Shown: in pieces, positions 23,419 through 33,821 of the stretch
Position numbering within the stretch: the stretch's first letter is position 1
How the letters are laid out: every line of letters begins with the position of its first letter
Origin: Ulota crispa
Taxonomy: Eukaryota; Streptophyta; Bryopsida; Orthotrichales; Orthotrichaceae
NCBI GenBank assembly: GCA_963920765.1
Contig: OY987243.1
Span: 8,432,001 to 8,496,000, forward strand
Direction: 5' to 3'
Length of the DNA: 64,000 bases
Made by a program: the position numbers and the translations under genes
The notes under the pieces: model-generated
The model's database searches: none
What the model saw: the letters and a program-made list of their open reading frames with translations, nothing else
What the model was told of the DNA's origin: nothing

Positions 23419-24977
23419 TCAATCACGCCATCGGTGGCCGCAGTTTGGATTACAACACACAAAGAAAAGCGTCATGCCTTCCTCTCCACGAGCAGTTGCC
23501 TGCATGTCACATACGATAAACATCAGTAAGCGAATCTTGTAAAAACCGTTGCCTGTATTATGCAAAACCACTCCTCACCTGGTTGGTCAAGTAAAACCCT
23601 ACGATACATCCAAAACTATAAACAATTCATTTAGAAAGCTTCCAAGAAAGTTAACAAAATATGCTAATGGAAGAAGTCCTGTCCTACATTATCGAATAAC
23701 AGAATTAGGTTTCGGAAATTGCTATGATCAACCTGAAGTTGTCAAAGTGGACTCCATATTTTAGGTTTGGTACTACGCTGAATATTACATTTAGATTGCC
23801 CCACACTAATTTCTTGACATTTGACAAATATTGGGAAAATTTCATGGATACCCCTGAAGTTTGCAATAATTTCATAGATACCCCTGCTTTTTCAGAAAGT
23901 TCACAGATACCCTTGGACCAAAATTTTCAAGCGTTTTTTTGTTGTGCATGCCACTTCCCTTCTCCCTTTGTGCACACACTACTTTCTTGTTATGTGTGCG
24001 CACAAAGGAAGAAGGGAAGAGGCATGCACAACAAAAATAACACCTAAATTTTTTGGTCCAAGGGTATCTATGAAATTTCTCAAAAAGCAGGGGTATCTAT
24101 GAAATTACTGCAAACTTCAGGGGTATCCATGAAAATTTCCCTTGAATATTTAATGCTGCTACAATAATCTTCATCAAGAATTACTGCAATAAACACCTTT
24201 TGAAGGGTCTGGCAACAACAAACTAGCGGCTTCCAAATCTTAAACCATGTGCAATTCAATTATTTAGAGAGTTTCATGCACATCCAAGTGGCCAAGTGGT
24301 GAGTCATGAGGTAATTTTCCAGGGTAAGGCAACCTAATTGTCAAGGAAGCCTAAATGCAATATTCAGTGTATGGAAAAAAACTACGTATAAGCTACAAGG
24401 ACAAAATTTCTGTAAAATCATCCATAAATATATGCATGATACTGATTAGCGGATAACTGACACGATAATAGGGTCATTTCGAACTAGAAAGAGTAAAGAG
24501 GACGTGCCTGGAAGAAAACTGCTTCTCCGTGCTGGCAATTTGCGCAACGCACATTCTTGGTACGTGGCAGAGTTGGATCTGAAGCGATATCCTGAAGTAC
24601 TTGCGTGCGCTCATCCGCACTGTGAAGCACCTCGTTCCTGTACACGCAATTATTGTCCGCAACCTCCTGCAGAGTCAACAATGAAACCCTCGCTCAAATC
24701 CTAATTTTCGACACCCTAAGAAAACGAGCAGATACTGAAAAAAAAAAAGCTCACCTGGTGATCGCAATTCCGGCAAGCGTAGAGCAAGACCTTCTTGTCG
24801 CGATCCTCTCGCGGGTACAGGATGTTGTTACTGCCACACAACGAATGCCACAAAATGGTCAATGATGCAACAGTCTTGATCCATCGAGAAAGCAGAAACG
24901 AAAGCTGATGACAGAAAGACAGGCAAATTGGAGATGGGCACTGCTCACCACTCTCGGCAAAACTTCATGGTACTCAT
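23419..24977 (-). CDS. NRPB9: DNA-directed RNA polymerase II subunit RPB9 (NRPB9)
   Basis: Four exons on the minus strand: 24,977-24,949, 24,830-24,755, 24,666-24,508 and 23,499-23,419, giving 114 aa, the usual plant length. RPB9 is a small zinc-binding subunit of Pol II that affects start-site choice, fidelity and TFIIS-stimulated cleavage. The first zinc ribbon has C7, C10, C29 and C32 (MKFCRECNN … YACRNCDHQ). The second has C76, C79 and a cysteine cluster at 103/104 and 108 (VRCANCQH … [13 protein letters not shown]). The linker DPTLPRT is conserved. The start is the first Met of [10 protein letters not shown], as in other plants. Introns 1 and 2 are GT-AG. Intron 3 (1,008 nt) must begin with GC (CAG/GCACGT): only that junction keeps the frame into [13 protein letters not shown]. 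Intron 3 also carries a foldback MITE. A telo-box lies upstream. Confidence 0.95.
23833..24141. mobile_element. Foldback MITE family A copy 1, in RPB9 intron 3
   Basis: GGGAAAATTTCATGGATACC at the left is complemented by GGTATCCATGAAAATTTCCC at the right, and complementarity continues inward (CCTTGGACCAAAA against TTTTGGTCCAAGG, and GCATGCCAC… against …GGCATGC). 309 bp. The flanks share AATATT on both sides, compatible with a decayed 9-bp target duplication. Copies at 25,609 and 60,986. Confidence 0.85.
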
Positions 24978-25101
24978 GGTGGCAGATTAGTGCAACACGC
25001 GCCGCTTGAAACTTGAGAAACAGCAAAAGCAAGCTCAACAGCAAAACGAAACGAAACGAAACAGAATGGCGATGGAGCTGCACTCAAACTCAGCGAGGGT
25101 C

Positions 25102-25110
25102 TAGGGTTTA
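25102..25110 (-). promoter_or_regulatory. Telo-box upstream of RPB9
   Basis: On the RPB9 strand this reads TAAACCCTA, about 125 bp upstream of the start codon. AAACCCTA telo-boxes are known near the starts of plant genes for translation and transcription machinery. It is followed on the gene strand by a short (TTTCG)n run, likely in the 5' UTR. Function here is inferred. Confidence 0.5.
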
Positions 25111-25608
25111 GGACCGTATGTATCATTGCTCGTATATCGGTGAATTTTATTAATCTAATACGTAATATGTACGGTTGGAAGTATACACTTTAAGGTAGCA
25201 GCATCCATAAGTGTTGCGTTCCCATGCCCGTTACCTCACAGTGGCAGGGCTAATCAATAAAAAACAAATGGTTGTGTGTGACTAAGTGATGGTTATGTGT
25301 GATGAAGTGATGGCTGTGGGTTACTAGCATGAGGTTTTGAGTACCCATTTCACTATTTAGGGGCCAACAACCCTTGTGATCAGCATCTCTTACACATGGT
25401 TTCTACAATTTCCGTGATTTTGGACTTTTGAAAAATCTTTGTGAACAAATTCTTGCAGTTGGAACCTTGAAATTGATGCCAATATTTTTGGTTTCCATTT
25501 CCTAACTTACAATATTTTTTTCAAAGTTAGTCAATTGTTTTACCTACTTCAAAACCCTGATTTCCACGCTTATGGATGCGCCTACCTTACATACTATTGA
25601 ATATATAC

Positions 25609-26154
25609 GGGAAAATTTTATGGATACCCTTGAAGTTTTGCCATTTTGGCAAAGATACCCTTGGTTTTTCAGAAATTGCACAAATACCTTTGGACCACAA
25701 TTTTCAATTGTTTGTTCTATTGTGCATGCTGCTTCTTTCTCCCTTCTGCACACGCTGCTCCTTTTCTATTCTATTGCACTTCTTGCTTTAACCCTTGAAG
25801 GGCCCGAATGCCCTTTGCGGCTATATGTATGATTGTATATACAAATGTATTGGAGCTGCTCCGAGTCAAAAAAAATTATGCACCTACCATCATACAACCC
25901 TTCAATATGTATGGTTGTAACACTTAATTTCTAGCTAATTCAAACTTTTGAATACTGGTTGCGACCGTATTTGGTACCGTAGCTCCAGAGCCCAAGGGCC
26001 CTTCAGGGGTTAACATTGGTCATAAAAGAAATTAGAGTGCATAACAAAAGAAATGCTTGAAAATTATGGTCCAAGGGTATTTGTGTTTTTGGTGGAAAAC
26101 CAAGGGTACCCATGCAAATATGGCAAACTTCTAGGATATCCATAAAATTTTCCC
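25609..26154. mobile_element. Foldback MITE family A copy 2, interrupted
   Basis: Left end GGGAAAATTTTATGGATACC, right end GGATATCCATAAAATTTTCCC. Inner blocks match copies 1 and 3 (ACCTTTGGACC against GGTCCAAGGGTATTTGTG). It contains a 226-bp TTAA-flanked element at 25,788-26,013. Without that insert its length is about 324 bp, close to the 309 and 318 bp of its sister copies. Confidence 0.85.
25788..26013. mobile_element. Short TTAA-flanked element nested in a family A MITE
   Basis: TTAA/CCCTTGAAGGGCCC at the left and GGGCCCTTCAGGGG/TTAA at the right, near-exact inverted ends, 226 bp including both TTAA. The sister MITE at 60,986-61,303 has no insert and reads CAACATTGGTCAT where this copy reads TTAA-[insert]-TTAACATTGGTCAT. 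This supports duplication of exactly TTAA. Confidence 0.85.
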
Positions 26155-26157
26155 TTA

Positions 26158-26565
26158 GGGTGTCCTCAATTCATATGGGAAGAAGGTACAATAATGGTTT
26201 ATGGTACGTAGGTCCAAGAGTAATGAGAGAAAATTGTTTTCAATCAATGTGCAAAGCTAAACAAGAAGTTCTCTAGTCTTAGTATAGGAGTAATCTTGGT
26301 TGACACTCAAATGAAACTTGTAAAGTTTAGAGAGGTGGTTGCTATTTGGTTTGGTTGGTAAGTGAGATGATTCTTTGAATAATCCTTTTACAAATCTTTC
26401 ATTGCTTGCAATCAACTAGTACTTTAGTATGGTTCGCAACTCTAAGGCTAGTTGCACATTAGGGTTGCGCATTTCACGAGGAGGTTGCCACATGATTTGC
26501 ACATGTAACAATGCCCTTCTTTTGTTGTTTTTGAGCTCTTATCCATGCCTCAATTGAGGACACCC
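26158..26565. mobile_element. Tourist-like MITE, TTA target duplication
   Basis: GGGTGTCCTCAATT at 26,158 pairs with AATTGAGGACACCC ending at 26,565, flanked by TTA on both sides (26,155-26,157 and 26,566-26,568). 408 bp. A 3-bp TTA duplication is typical of PIF/Harbinger-type MITEs. It sits exactly at the right edge of the family A MITE, so the flanking sequence of that MITE is displaced. Confidence 0.75.
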
Positions 26566-26568
26566 TTA

Positions 26569-28831
26569 TACTTCAAGTGTGGCCATTGAAAGTGATTTGA
26601 ACATTGAATCCAATGCAATTGGTAAAACTCATTTTTTTTTCTTTCTCTTGGCAAGCTTTGCAAAGTTTGCAAGGGACCTTAATTTATATTATGTTCTTTT
26701 ATGATGCCAACAAAAATAGTTCTTTCTTACATTTTATTGCACTATGGCAATAAAAAAAGATGAGCTTTCCCTTGTTTTGGTGGTCAAAATTTTGACAATA
26801 AGATTGCTTTAGGGCTTCCCTTAATGTTAGTATCATCAAAGTTGGCAAACAAGCCAGAAACGCAAAAGACCTTAGCACTTGGCCCTTGATTTTTGATGTT
26901 GAATGTTAATTGAGGGTGGTGTTTGAGCATCCTCAACTCAACTTGCTAAACTTGAGCTCCATAGCAAGTTATCAACAACAAATATTGTTTACAAAATTTT
27001 GTAGTAAAGTACATTCATTGTTTATTTGGTTTGACAATTAACTGTATATGATTGCATGGAAGGTGGTCTTAACTTCTAAATGCACATAGTTGAATGTTCA
27101 ATTGACACCACTCTTTAAATACCTACTTATTCCAAAAGTCTTGTCAAAAAAATCTCCTTTGTACCTTAGGTCACAACTACTTGTGAAAAATAGGTAAATT
27201 CTTTGCATTTTAATCAATTTGACCAATTTTGTTAACACAAAAATGTTGCTTTCAAATAGCATTATTTGTACTGAGTCTTTAATTTGTTGTAGTGGAGGTT
27301 GTTTCTAGGTACATACATAAAATGTAAATTGAATAAATTCAAAATTCTTTTTAAATTTTAATGGTTCCATCATCCCGAAGGAAAATGCTCATTTTTCAAT
27401 TCCAATCGAGGCTTTTGAAATTTCCATTTTTGAGTTTGGTTTAAGTTAAAAAATATTAAAATTGGCACATCTGTTTTTTAGTTCATCTACAACAGTGAAT
27501 ATCTAAAATAATAAAAAATCAACAAGTCCTTGGAGTTTTAGGCTTTACCAATTAGGAATTTAGAGTATAGAAAGACAAGTGTTTTACATTTGTTATCAAA
27601 AAAATTTACACTTCTTATCTGAGTTATAAGTAATTTCAAATATAAACTAACACCTATTTTGGAAAATCATTATTAACTATAACACATATTATAATTGATG
27701 TAATCTCTTTTACCTATTACACATTGAATAGTCACAATTAATTCTTCTTGTTACTTTTGACTAAAAAAGGGAGTACTCAAAACAAAAAAATCGGTTTGAC
27801 GTATTAAAAATATTGGATTCTTAGTACTCGATTGTACTCTTATGTTAATTTCTTAGCATTTGCTTGGTACGTCAAAAATATACACCTCAAAAACCTTTGT
27901 GTGCAATTATTTTATAATTCAAGATGAAGAAGCTTGTTTCATTTTCAAAAACCGAATTTTGTACTCTTTCTTACATTTAAGAGTAACATTTGCAATTATA
28001 TGAGATAAACTAAAGCACATCGTTTCACCTACACTTTCCAAAATTATAGTTGCAGAGCATAATTTGGTCAACCTGCAAAATTTAGTCAAATTTATTTTGA
28101 GAATTTTTTTTTTTGTTGTTGTTGTTGTAAATTTGAAGGATTTGAAAAAAGAAAGAGGTTAGGATGTTACATTTTCAATGAGGCAAAGCATGGTTTGTGA
28201 ATATCAATTTTTTTTGTTTAATGTTTATACTGCAGCAGATATACACATGTATTCATATAAACATGCATAATAATTTTACAAATTTTTTAGGAGTGTATCC
28301 TCGAAATGCTAATGAAACAAAAGGGACTGTCCATCAAAATAAAGGAAATTATCTACTTTGATGAAAGCATCCATTGATCAAATATGTTTACAAAAAACAA
28401 ACTAGCATTCATCACTATACGGAAGGCCATACATTCCCATCAAAGGGTCCATAAATCGAACATATTCTTGGGAAACCAAAATAATATCCATTCCACTTTT
28501 TGAAACTATTGGTTTCAATGAAATAATCTATTAACCACAAGTTTTTTACAGAAACCATACTAGTATTCATCATCTACTACTAAATGGGAGGATTTCTCTC
28601 CCATTGTGCCTTTTTTTTTTCAAACTTTTTAGAACTTTGAGGTAGATTGTAAGGATAAAAAACACCTCATAGGTATAGAAGCACCCCTTGCAATAATACA
28701 CCCAACTTGCTCAAAATGCGTGCTTGCACACTAGTGATATTGAAGGTTATGTGTTTTTAATGAAATGGCCCAAAAAGGAAAAGGTTCACTTGAGAAAGAG
28801 GAAATATATTTGATCCCATTCCATTGCCCTC
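26569..28831. other. Gene-free AT-rich stretch
   Basis: About 2.3 kb with no recognised gene, RNA or element termini. Long T-runs and low-complexity sequence dominate. Confidence 0.4.
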
Positions 28832-29071
28832 TTATTTCTTTATTTCATTTAGAACCACTTGGGGGTGGGAGGGAGACACCTTCAAATGGGAGTACCAAAA
28901 GGCTCCACATGCTTTTTTCTCATCGTTTGCCCACCCCTGTACTTTGTGCCAGAGCTTTTCAAGCTGCGATGCCTTTTTCTTCGTGGGGGCAGCTTCAATT
29001 GCCCCTGCTTGGGCTGATTGGGCAATCACCTGGGCTTCAACAATGTTCGGCATCATCGACATTTTCACCAA
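28832..29071 (-). CDS. Hypothetical 79-aa protein (uncertain)
   Basis: ATG at 29,071 and stop at 28,832 on the minus strand. The protein has an Ala-rich start (VIAQSAQAGAIEAAPTKKK), then a charged helix-like segment with two Trp (LEKLWHKVQGWANDEKKACG), then FWYSHLKVSPSHPQVV. About 140 bp upstream on the same strand is a TATA-like CTATAAGTAG, and between them a plausible 5' leader. No family recognised. The overlapping plus-strand frames look like shadows. It may be a small gene, a first exon, or noise. Confidence 0.25.
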   Translation of the reverse strand: MVKMSMMPNIVEAQVIAQSAQAGAIEAAPTKKKASQLEKLWHKVQGWANDEKKACGAFWYSHLKVSPSHPQVVLNEIKK

Positions 29072-29981
29072 CTAAACTTATCCTATATTTTAAACTTTTG
29101 AAATTATGGGCAAGTAATTCCTTTACAAAAACTGAATACTTTTGAAGGCACTGAGTGAGAGAGGCTAGGGAATGACAGAAAACTAATGCTGAAATGAAGG
29201 CCTAGTTTCTACTTATAGAGATTGTAGGAAACGAGGGAACAAACGTAAAAGTGATTATGCGCAACTGCTTGTGGATAATTAGCACAGGAGCAACTTAAAA
29301 GCAATGTAAAAGCAACGGTTCAAAAAATTCTAATATAAGAAAAAAATGTAAAAGCGAAAACCATGATGTGGTCCGAATTAGTCTTAAAAAGGAACAAAGT
29401 AAAAGAAACGTAAAAACACGATGCAACAGAGAATACAGGTGTTGCTGACGTGCTTAACGAGGGAGTCCACGTCAGCCTAGCTCACAGTCCTAGTCAGCTC
29501 CCAGGCAACATACGAACAATGACTCGACGTGCGAATCCATCGCTGCCACGTCTCACACTTTCCATCTGAACCACATCGACTGCCCCCTGCCGCTAACAGG
29601 CGGCAGCGCTAGCGGCACCCGTTGCTGCAGACGGACGCTGCCGCCGCTGCTAAGTGGCAAAACACGAGCGTGCACAATCCATACTTTTCATTCCCGTCAC
29701 GCACTTGTCACGAGAGCGAAGGAATCTCGCAGCACCGGTGCTTCTGATCGGTGGCCGGATGCACAATTCCTGCAGGCAATCTCAGGTAATTTGCTCAGCT
29801 GCTCTTTCTGTTGAGCTTGGTGACTCGATCCTCGTCTTTGTCGTGGTCCTCATCGTCTGGTGCGATCCGTAGTTGGACTCGATCTTGCCGGCGAAGATAT
29901 AGTCCTTGGAATTCTGGGTCGTGATCGTGTTTACTGAGAGAATTGCAACAGCTTGTCGAGCGCTCGTAGAGTTAAGCCAGG
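29072..29981 (+). promoter_or_regulatory. Upstream region of the ALDH6 gene
   Basis: GC content climbs steeply from about 29.4 kb. The stretch holds GC-rich motifs such as a CCGCTAACAGGCGGCAGCGC partial palindrome near 29,590. It presumably includes the promoter and 5' UTR of the dehydrogenase starting at 29,982. No TATA box placed. Confidence 0.4.
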
Positions 29982-32356
29982 ATGATTGGGGCCGTGAGGC
30001 AGACGCTGCGGAGCACCAGCAGCAGCAGGTGTAGGGGGTACCAACACATTGGCTCGCAGCTCTTGAACGGGTCGAGGCCATGTCCGCTGTCGAATGCCGC
30101 ACCGCTCCGCATCCTCGTGCCTGCAGAGAATCGACTCCGCCCGTTGCTGCCATCGGACTTGCGGTCGTTTGCCACAAGCGCGGCAGAAGCCATCAAGACC
30201 GAAAGCCCTAAAGCTCCGGCAGTGAAGAACTACGTGGGAGGCGAGCTGGTGGAATCCCAAGCGTCTCAACACATTGACGTGATCAACCCCGCCACGCAAG
30301 CCGTGGTGAGCCGCGTGCCGCTCACCACTCACGAGGAGTTCGAGTCGGCGGTTGCCGTGGCCAAGGAGGCATTCCAGACATGGAAGAAGACGCCCATCAC
30401 TACCCGGCAGCGGGTCATGCTGAAGCTGCAGGCGCTCATCCGCCGCGACATGGACGAGCTAGCCATGTCTATCACCACCGAGCAGGGCAAAACTCTTGCC
30501 GATGCCAAAGGCGATGTCTTCCGAGGCCTCGAGGTAAGCCAATTCTCATACATGAATCATAGCATCTCTATACCCTATGCTAGCTCGTCTGTTCTTCACT
30601 GGGATTCTGCCCTAGCTGATACATGCTGTGCGAAATTGTGCTTTCTTTTAACATACACTCAACCCTCTCTCATGCCATACTCTGTGATTGCACGTTCCCC
30701 GGTCCCTATAACATGAACCTTTCTATTCCCTCCGCTAGCTTACAGATTGCTCGTATGCTTTTTACAGAGCTTTTAAATGAATACTTTTTCTCCAAACATG
30801 CACTCAATCCTGTCTAATGACATATTCTGTAATCCTCTCTAAAGCTCTCAAAATCTGTCATCCGATTAGGCAACAGGCACAAAATTAGTGCGAGTACGGG
30901 ATCCCCCAAGGCAGGGATGTGAAAGAATGTTGCGTGTACTCATATAACCTTCTTTGCCATTCTAGGTCGCCACCTCATAATCTGTCCATTGCTCTTGCAG
31001 GTGGTGGAGCAGGCATGCGGCATGGCCAACCAGCAAATGGGGGAGTATTTGGAGAATGTTTCTGCAGGAATCGACTCATACAGCATCCGTCAACCGCTGG
31101 GGGTATGCGCAGGGATCTGTCCGTTCAACTTCCCAGCCATGATTCCGCTCTGGATGTTCCCAATGGCGGTCACCACAGGCAACACGTACATCCTCAAACC
31201 CTCAGAGAAAGACCCCGGAGCCGCAATGCTGCTGGCAGAGCTGGCAGCCGAGGCAGGGCTTCCTGCGGGGGTGCTCAACATCGTGCACGGGACCCACGAC
31301 GTGGTGAACCACATCTGCGACCACCCAGACATCAGAGCCGTGTCTTTCGTGGGCTCGGATGTCGCTGGCATGCACATCTACTCGCGAGCCTCGGCCACTG
31401 GCAAACGCGTGCAGTGCAACATGGGCGCCAAGAACCACGCTGTGGTCATGCCCGATGCTGACGCCGATGCCACCCTGAATGCGCTCGTTGGGGCTGCGTT
31501 TGGCGCGGCCGGGCAGCGTTGCATGGCCATTAGTACCGCCGTGTTTGTGGGCGATTCTAAACGCTGGGAAGGCGGCTTGCGAGAGAAGGGCGTCAAGCTC
31601 AAAGTCACAGGAGGCACCGAGCCTGGGGCTGACTTGGGCCCTGTCATCAGCAAACAAGCCAAGGAGCGCATCTGTAGCCTTGTCGAGTCGGGCGCTAAGG
31701 CTGGTGCTAGGCTTGTCCTTGATGGACGTGACATCAAGGTCAGTAGTTCATAGCCACCTTGATCACCTCTCTCCATGATCACTGCAATCATCTTCGACCA
31801 CTTGCTTCCATGATCAGCTGAAATCACAGTGGCATCTCTCAATAATCACCTCCTCTTTGCTTTATGCTGGAAAGAGCATGTCTAGTCTCTTGATGACATG
31901 ACCTTGCTTGCATTCCAGGTTCCTGGATACGAGCAAGGGAACTTTGTGGGTCCAACGATCTTGGCAGGCGTGACGGCCGACATGGAATGTTACAAGCAGG
32001 AGATTTTCGGCCCAGTTCTTTTGTGCATGGAGGCTGCAACGCTTCAGGACGCAATAGAGATTGTGAACCGAAACAAGTATGGAAACGGGACAGCAATATT
32101 TACCAAGTCGGGGGCTGCAGCCCGAGCGTTCCAGCACGAGGTTGATGCTGGTCAAGTGGGAATTAATGTTCCCATTCCAGTTCCCTTGCCTTTCTTCTCC
32201 TTCACAGGCTCCAGGGGTTCGTTCGCTGGTGACCTCAACTTCTATGGTAAAGCCGGAGTGCATTTCTTCACACAGATCAAGACAGTTACGTCACAATGGA
32301 AGGAGAAAGACCTGCATGGAGTGGCTATGGCTTTTCCTACCTCAGGAAAGGTGTAA
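29982..32356 (+). CDS. ALDH6B2: Methylmalonate-semialdehyde dehydrogenase (acylating), mitochondrial (ALDH6 family)
   Basis: Three exons: 29,982-30,533, 31,001-31,738 and 31,919-32,356. GT-AG introns of 467 and 180 bp, all phase 0; 575 aa. The enzyme oxidises methylmalonate/malonate semialdehyde with NAD+ and CoA to propionyl-/acetyl-CoA in valine and pyrimidine breakdown in mitochondria. Residues 1 to about 65 are an Arg/Ser-rich presequence ending [10 protein letters not shown]. The core begins at [27 protein letters not shown] and [13 protein letters not shown] line the cofactor site. NMGAKNH (N324 onward) stands where ordinary ALDHs have the general-base Glu (ELGGK), as is usual for this CoA-dependent family. 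The catalytic Cys is C358 in [16 protein letters not shown] and NFYGKAG complete the family signature. The start gives a full-length targeting peptide. Only two introns are seen, where angiosperm orthologues are, to my recollection, split into many exons. Confidence 0.95.
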
Positions 32357-32697
32357 GTAAGAGGCATCGAGAAACGTTAGCCAGCAGACGGGAATAACTA
32401 CTGAGACATCCTCTCGAGTGCACGTGGCGGTGGTTGTTACTACTCAAGGTGGTTTTCCTGTGGCACGCACTTGTAAATATTAGATGGAATACCTGAATTG
32501 TTCAGACCTGGTTACACATAACCTTCGGGAAGGTATGAACGGCACACCTTATCAGAGAAGATTTCTGTTCCTTGTTGGTTGTTTAGAAACTGATAAGTGA
32601 CACTGCATTCACCCACTCGACTCATGATGAGTTTGTATCGAGCACCGGCCTTTATGTACAAAGCTGAAAGTGTTAATAACCTATCAACACCCCATGG

Positions 32698-32703
32698 AAT
32701 AAA
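32698..32703 (+). terminator. Possible polyadenylation signal of the ALDH6 gene
   Basis: AATAAA about 340 bp after the stop codon, in an AT-richer stretch. Plant poly(A) signals are loose, so this is only a candidate. Confidence 0.3.
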
Positions 32704-33821
32704 AAGTACTTTAACTATTGCAACATTGGTGTCCTACTGCAATCTCGTAACTCAAACCAGCATGTTAGCGTGTACTTAGCTGTGGACAGTTGCTGTGTAG
32801 ACAGGGATTTCAAAATGCACGAACCAGATCGAGTGTATGGAAGGATGTTGTATGACACAGGCTAATTATTGCTCCACCGTTGTGTAATCACAACCTTACC
32901 GTGGTTTCCAACCACAATCAACTTGATAAACAAGTTCACAAGGAGCATCTAGACTACAAAGTATAATGGTCAAGAGTAAAAAATCTAGTGACCTTTGTAA
33001 TTTTGTTTGAGATTCTGTGCATTCTGTAGTGATAGGTGCTCCCTAACTAGTGTACATTCTCGAGAAAAAATCATTGGTTAGTGTAGGAGGCTTACACTAT
33101 GTGTACCTCCATTGTCCACTTATGACTTGGATGACTTGGATGTACCCTTCATGGGTTCAACCCCGTGCTGGAAAGGAATATTATTCAGCAGGAATTTACT
33201 TCCAGGGCTATTTGAGCCTTCATATCTAGTGTCAGTGCTGCCACTCCCTAGCCTGCATTACTGCATTGTGATATAAGGATCGGCGTTAAGAAATTTACAA
33301 AGCTGGCCTGCTGAATTGTCCGTTGGCATCCAAAAACGTAGCCTTATCCGTGCAACAATTCCGTGTCACACTCATAGAAGTTCACCTGTGAGTGAAAAGA
33401 TATTCAGATCCAAATCCTCCAAACTCGCATCTCTGCACTTCCCACGTCTCGCATTTACTTGGTGTCTCCAATTGTGGCTGTTGAACTGCTGCTTCATTGT
33501 TTGTTGGCAGTGTATAGGGCCCAGACTCGAGAGCACCCAGCCTTATCCAAAGCTAATGCATACAAGGTGCTGCATGTGCCCCAAGTATGGATATCGACCT
33601 AATGAAGGCTACCAAAAAGGTTTGGCGGTGTCCAAAAGTATCCGAGTTGCACAACGAGATCTCCCCGCGTTGCGTGACCAAAATCCGTCTAGACGATAGC
33701 ACCGTACTGTCTGCGTTGAGACCCTATCACTGTATACAGAGTAAGCATTGAAAGTTGCGGACACAATCATCCACATAGAGAGGTCCCATCAAGGTCATAT
33801 CGAGGAAAGAATTTTTTGGTG
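32704..33821. other. Intergenic region between convergent ALDH6 and glycosyltransferase genes
   Basis: It should hold the two 3' UTRs. A 127-codon plus-strand frame at 33,316-33,699 has no recognised domain and is not called. On the minus strand, a TGTATACAG acceptor at about 33,741-33,749 followed at once by TGA offers a possible last exon of the glycosyltransferase. Confidence 0.4.

Noticed and set aside
24481..24507. Alternative GT donor seven... bases or fewer inside RPB9 exon 3 end (CAGGCAC/GT)
   Set aside because: It would shift the frame into the conserved last exon; the GC donor alone gives the known RPB9 sequence.
29931..30332. 133-codon minus-strand frame
   Set aside because: Antisense to ALDH6 exon 1; Arg/His/Ala-rich composition typical of GC-rich shadows.
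30919..31461. 180-codon plus-strand frame
   Set aside because: Wrong-frame reading across the intron 1/exon 2 border of the ALDH6 gene.
31378..31842. 154-codon minus-strand frame
   Set aside because: Antisense shadow of the GC-rich second exon of the ALDH6 gene; the sense strand is conserved along its length.
33140..33172. tRNA T-arm-like GGGTTCAACCCC
   Set aside because: No matching acceptor, D or anticodon arms around it.
33316..33699. 127-codon plus-strand frame
   Set aside because: No recognised domain, lies in the expected 3' UTR of the opposite gene, and no splice or promoter support.
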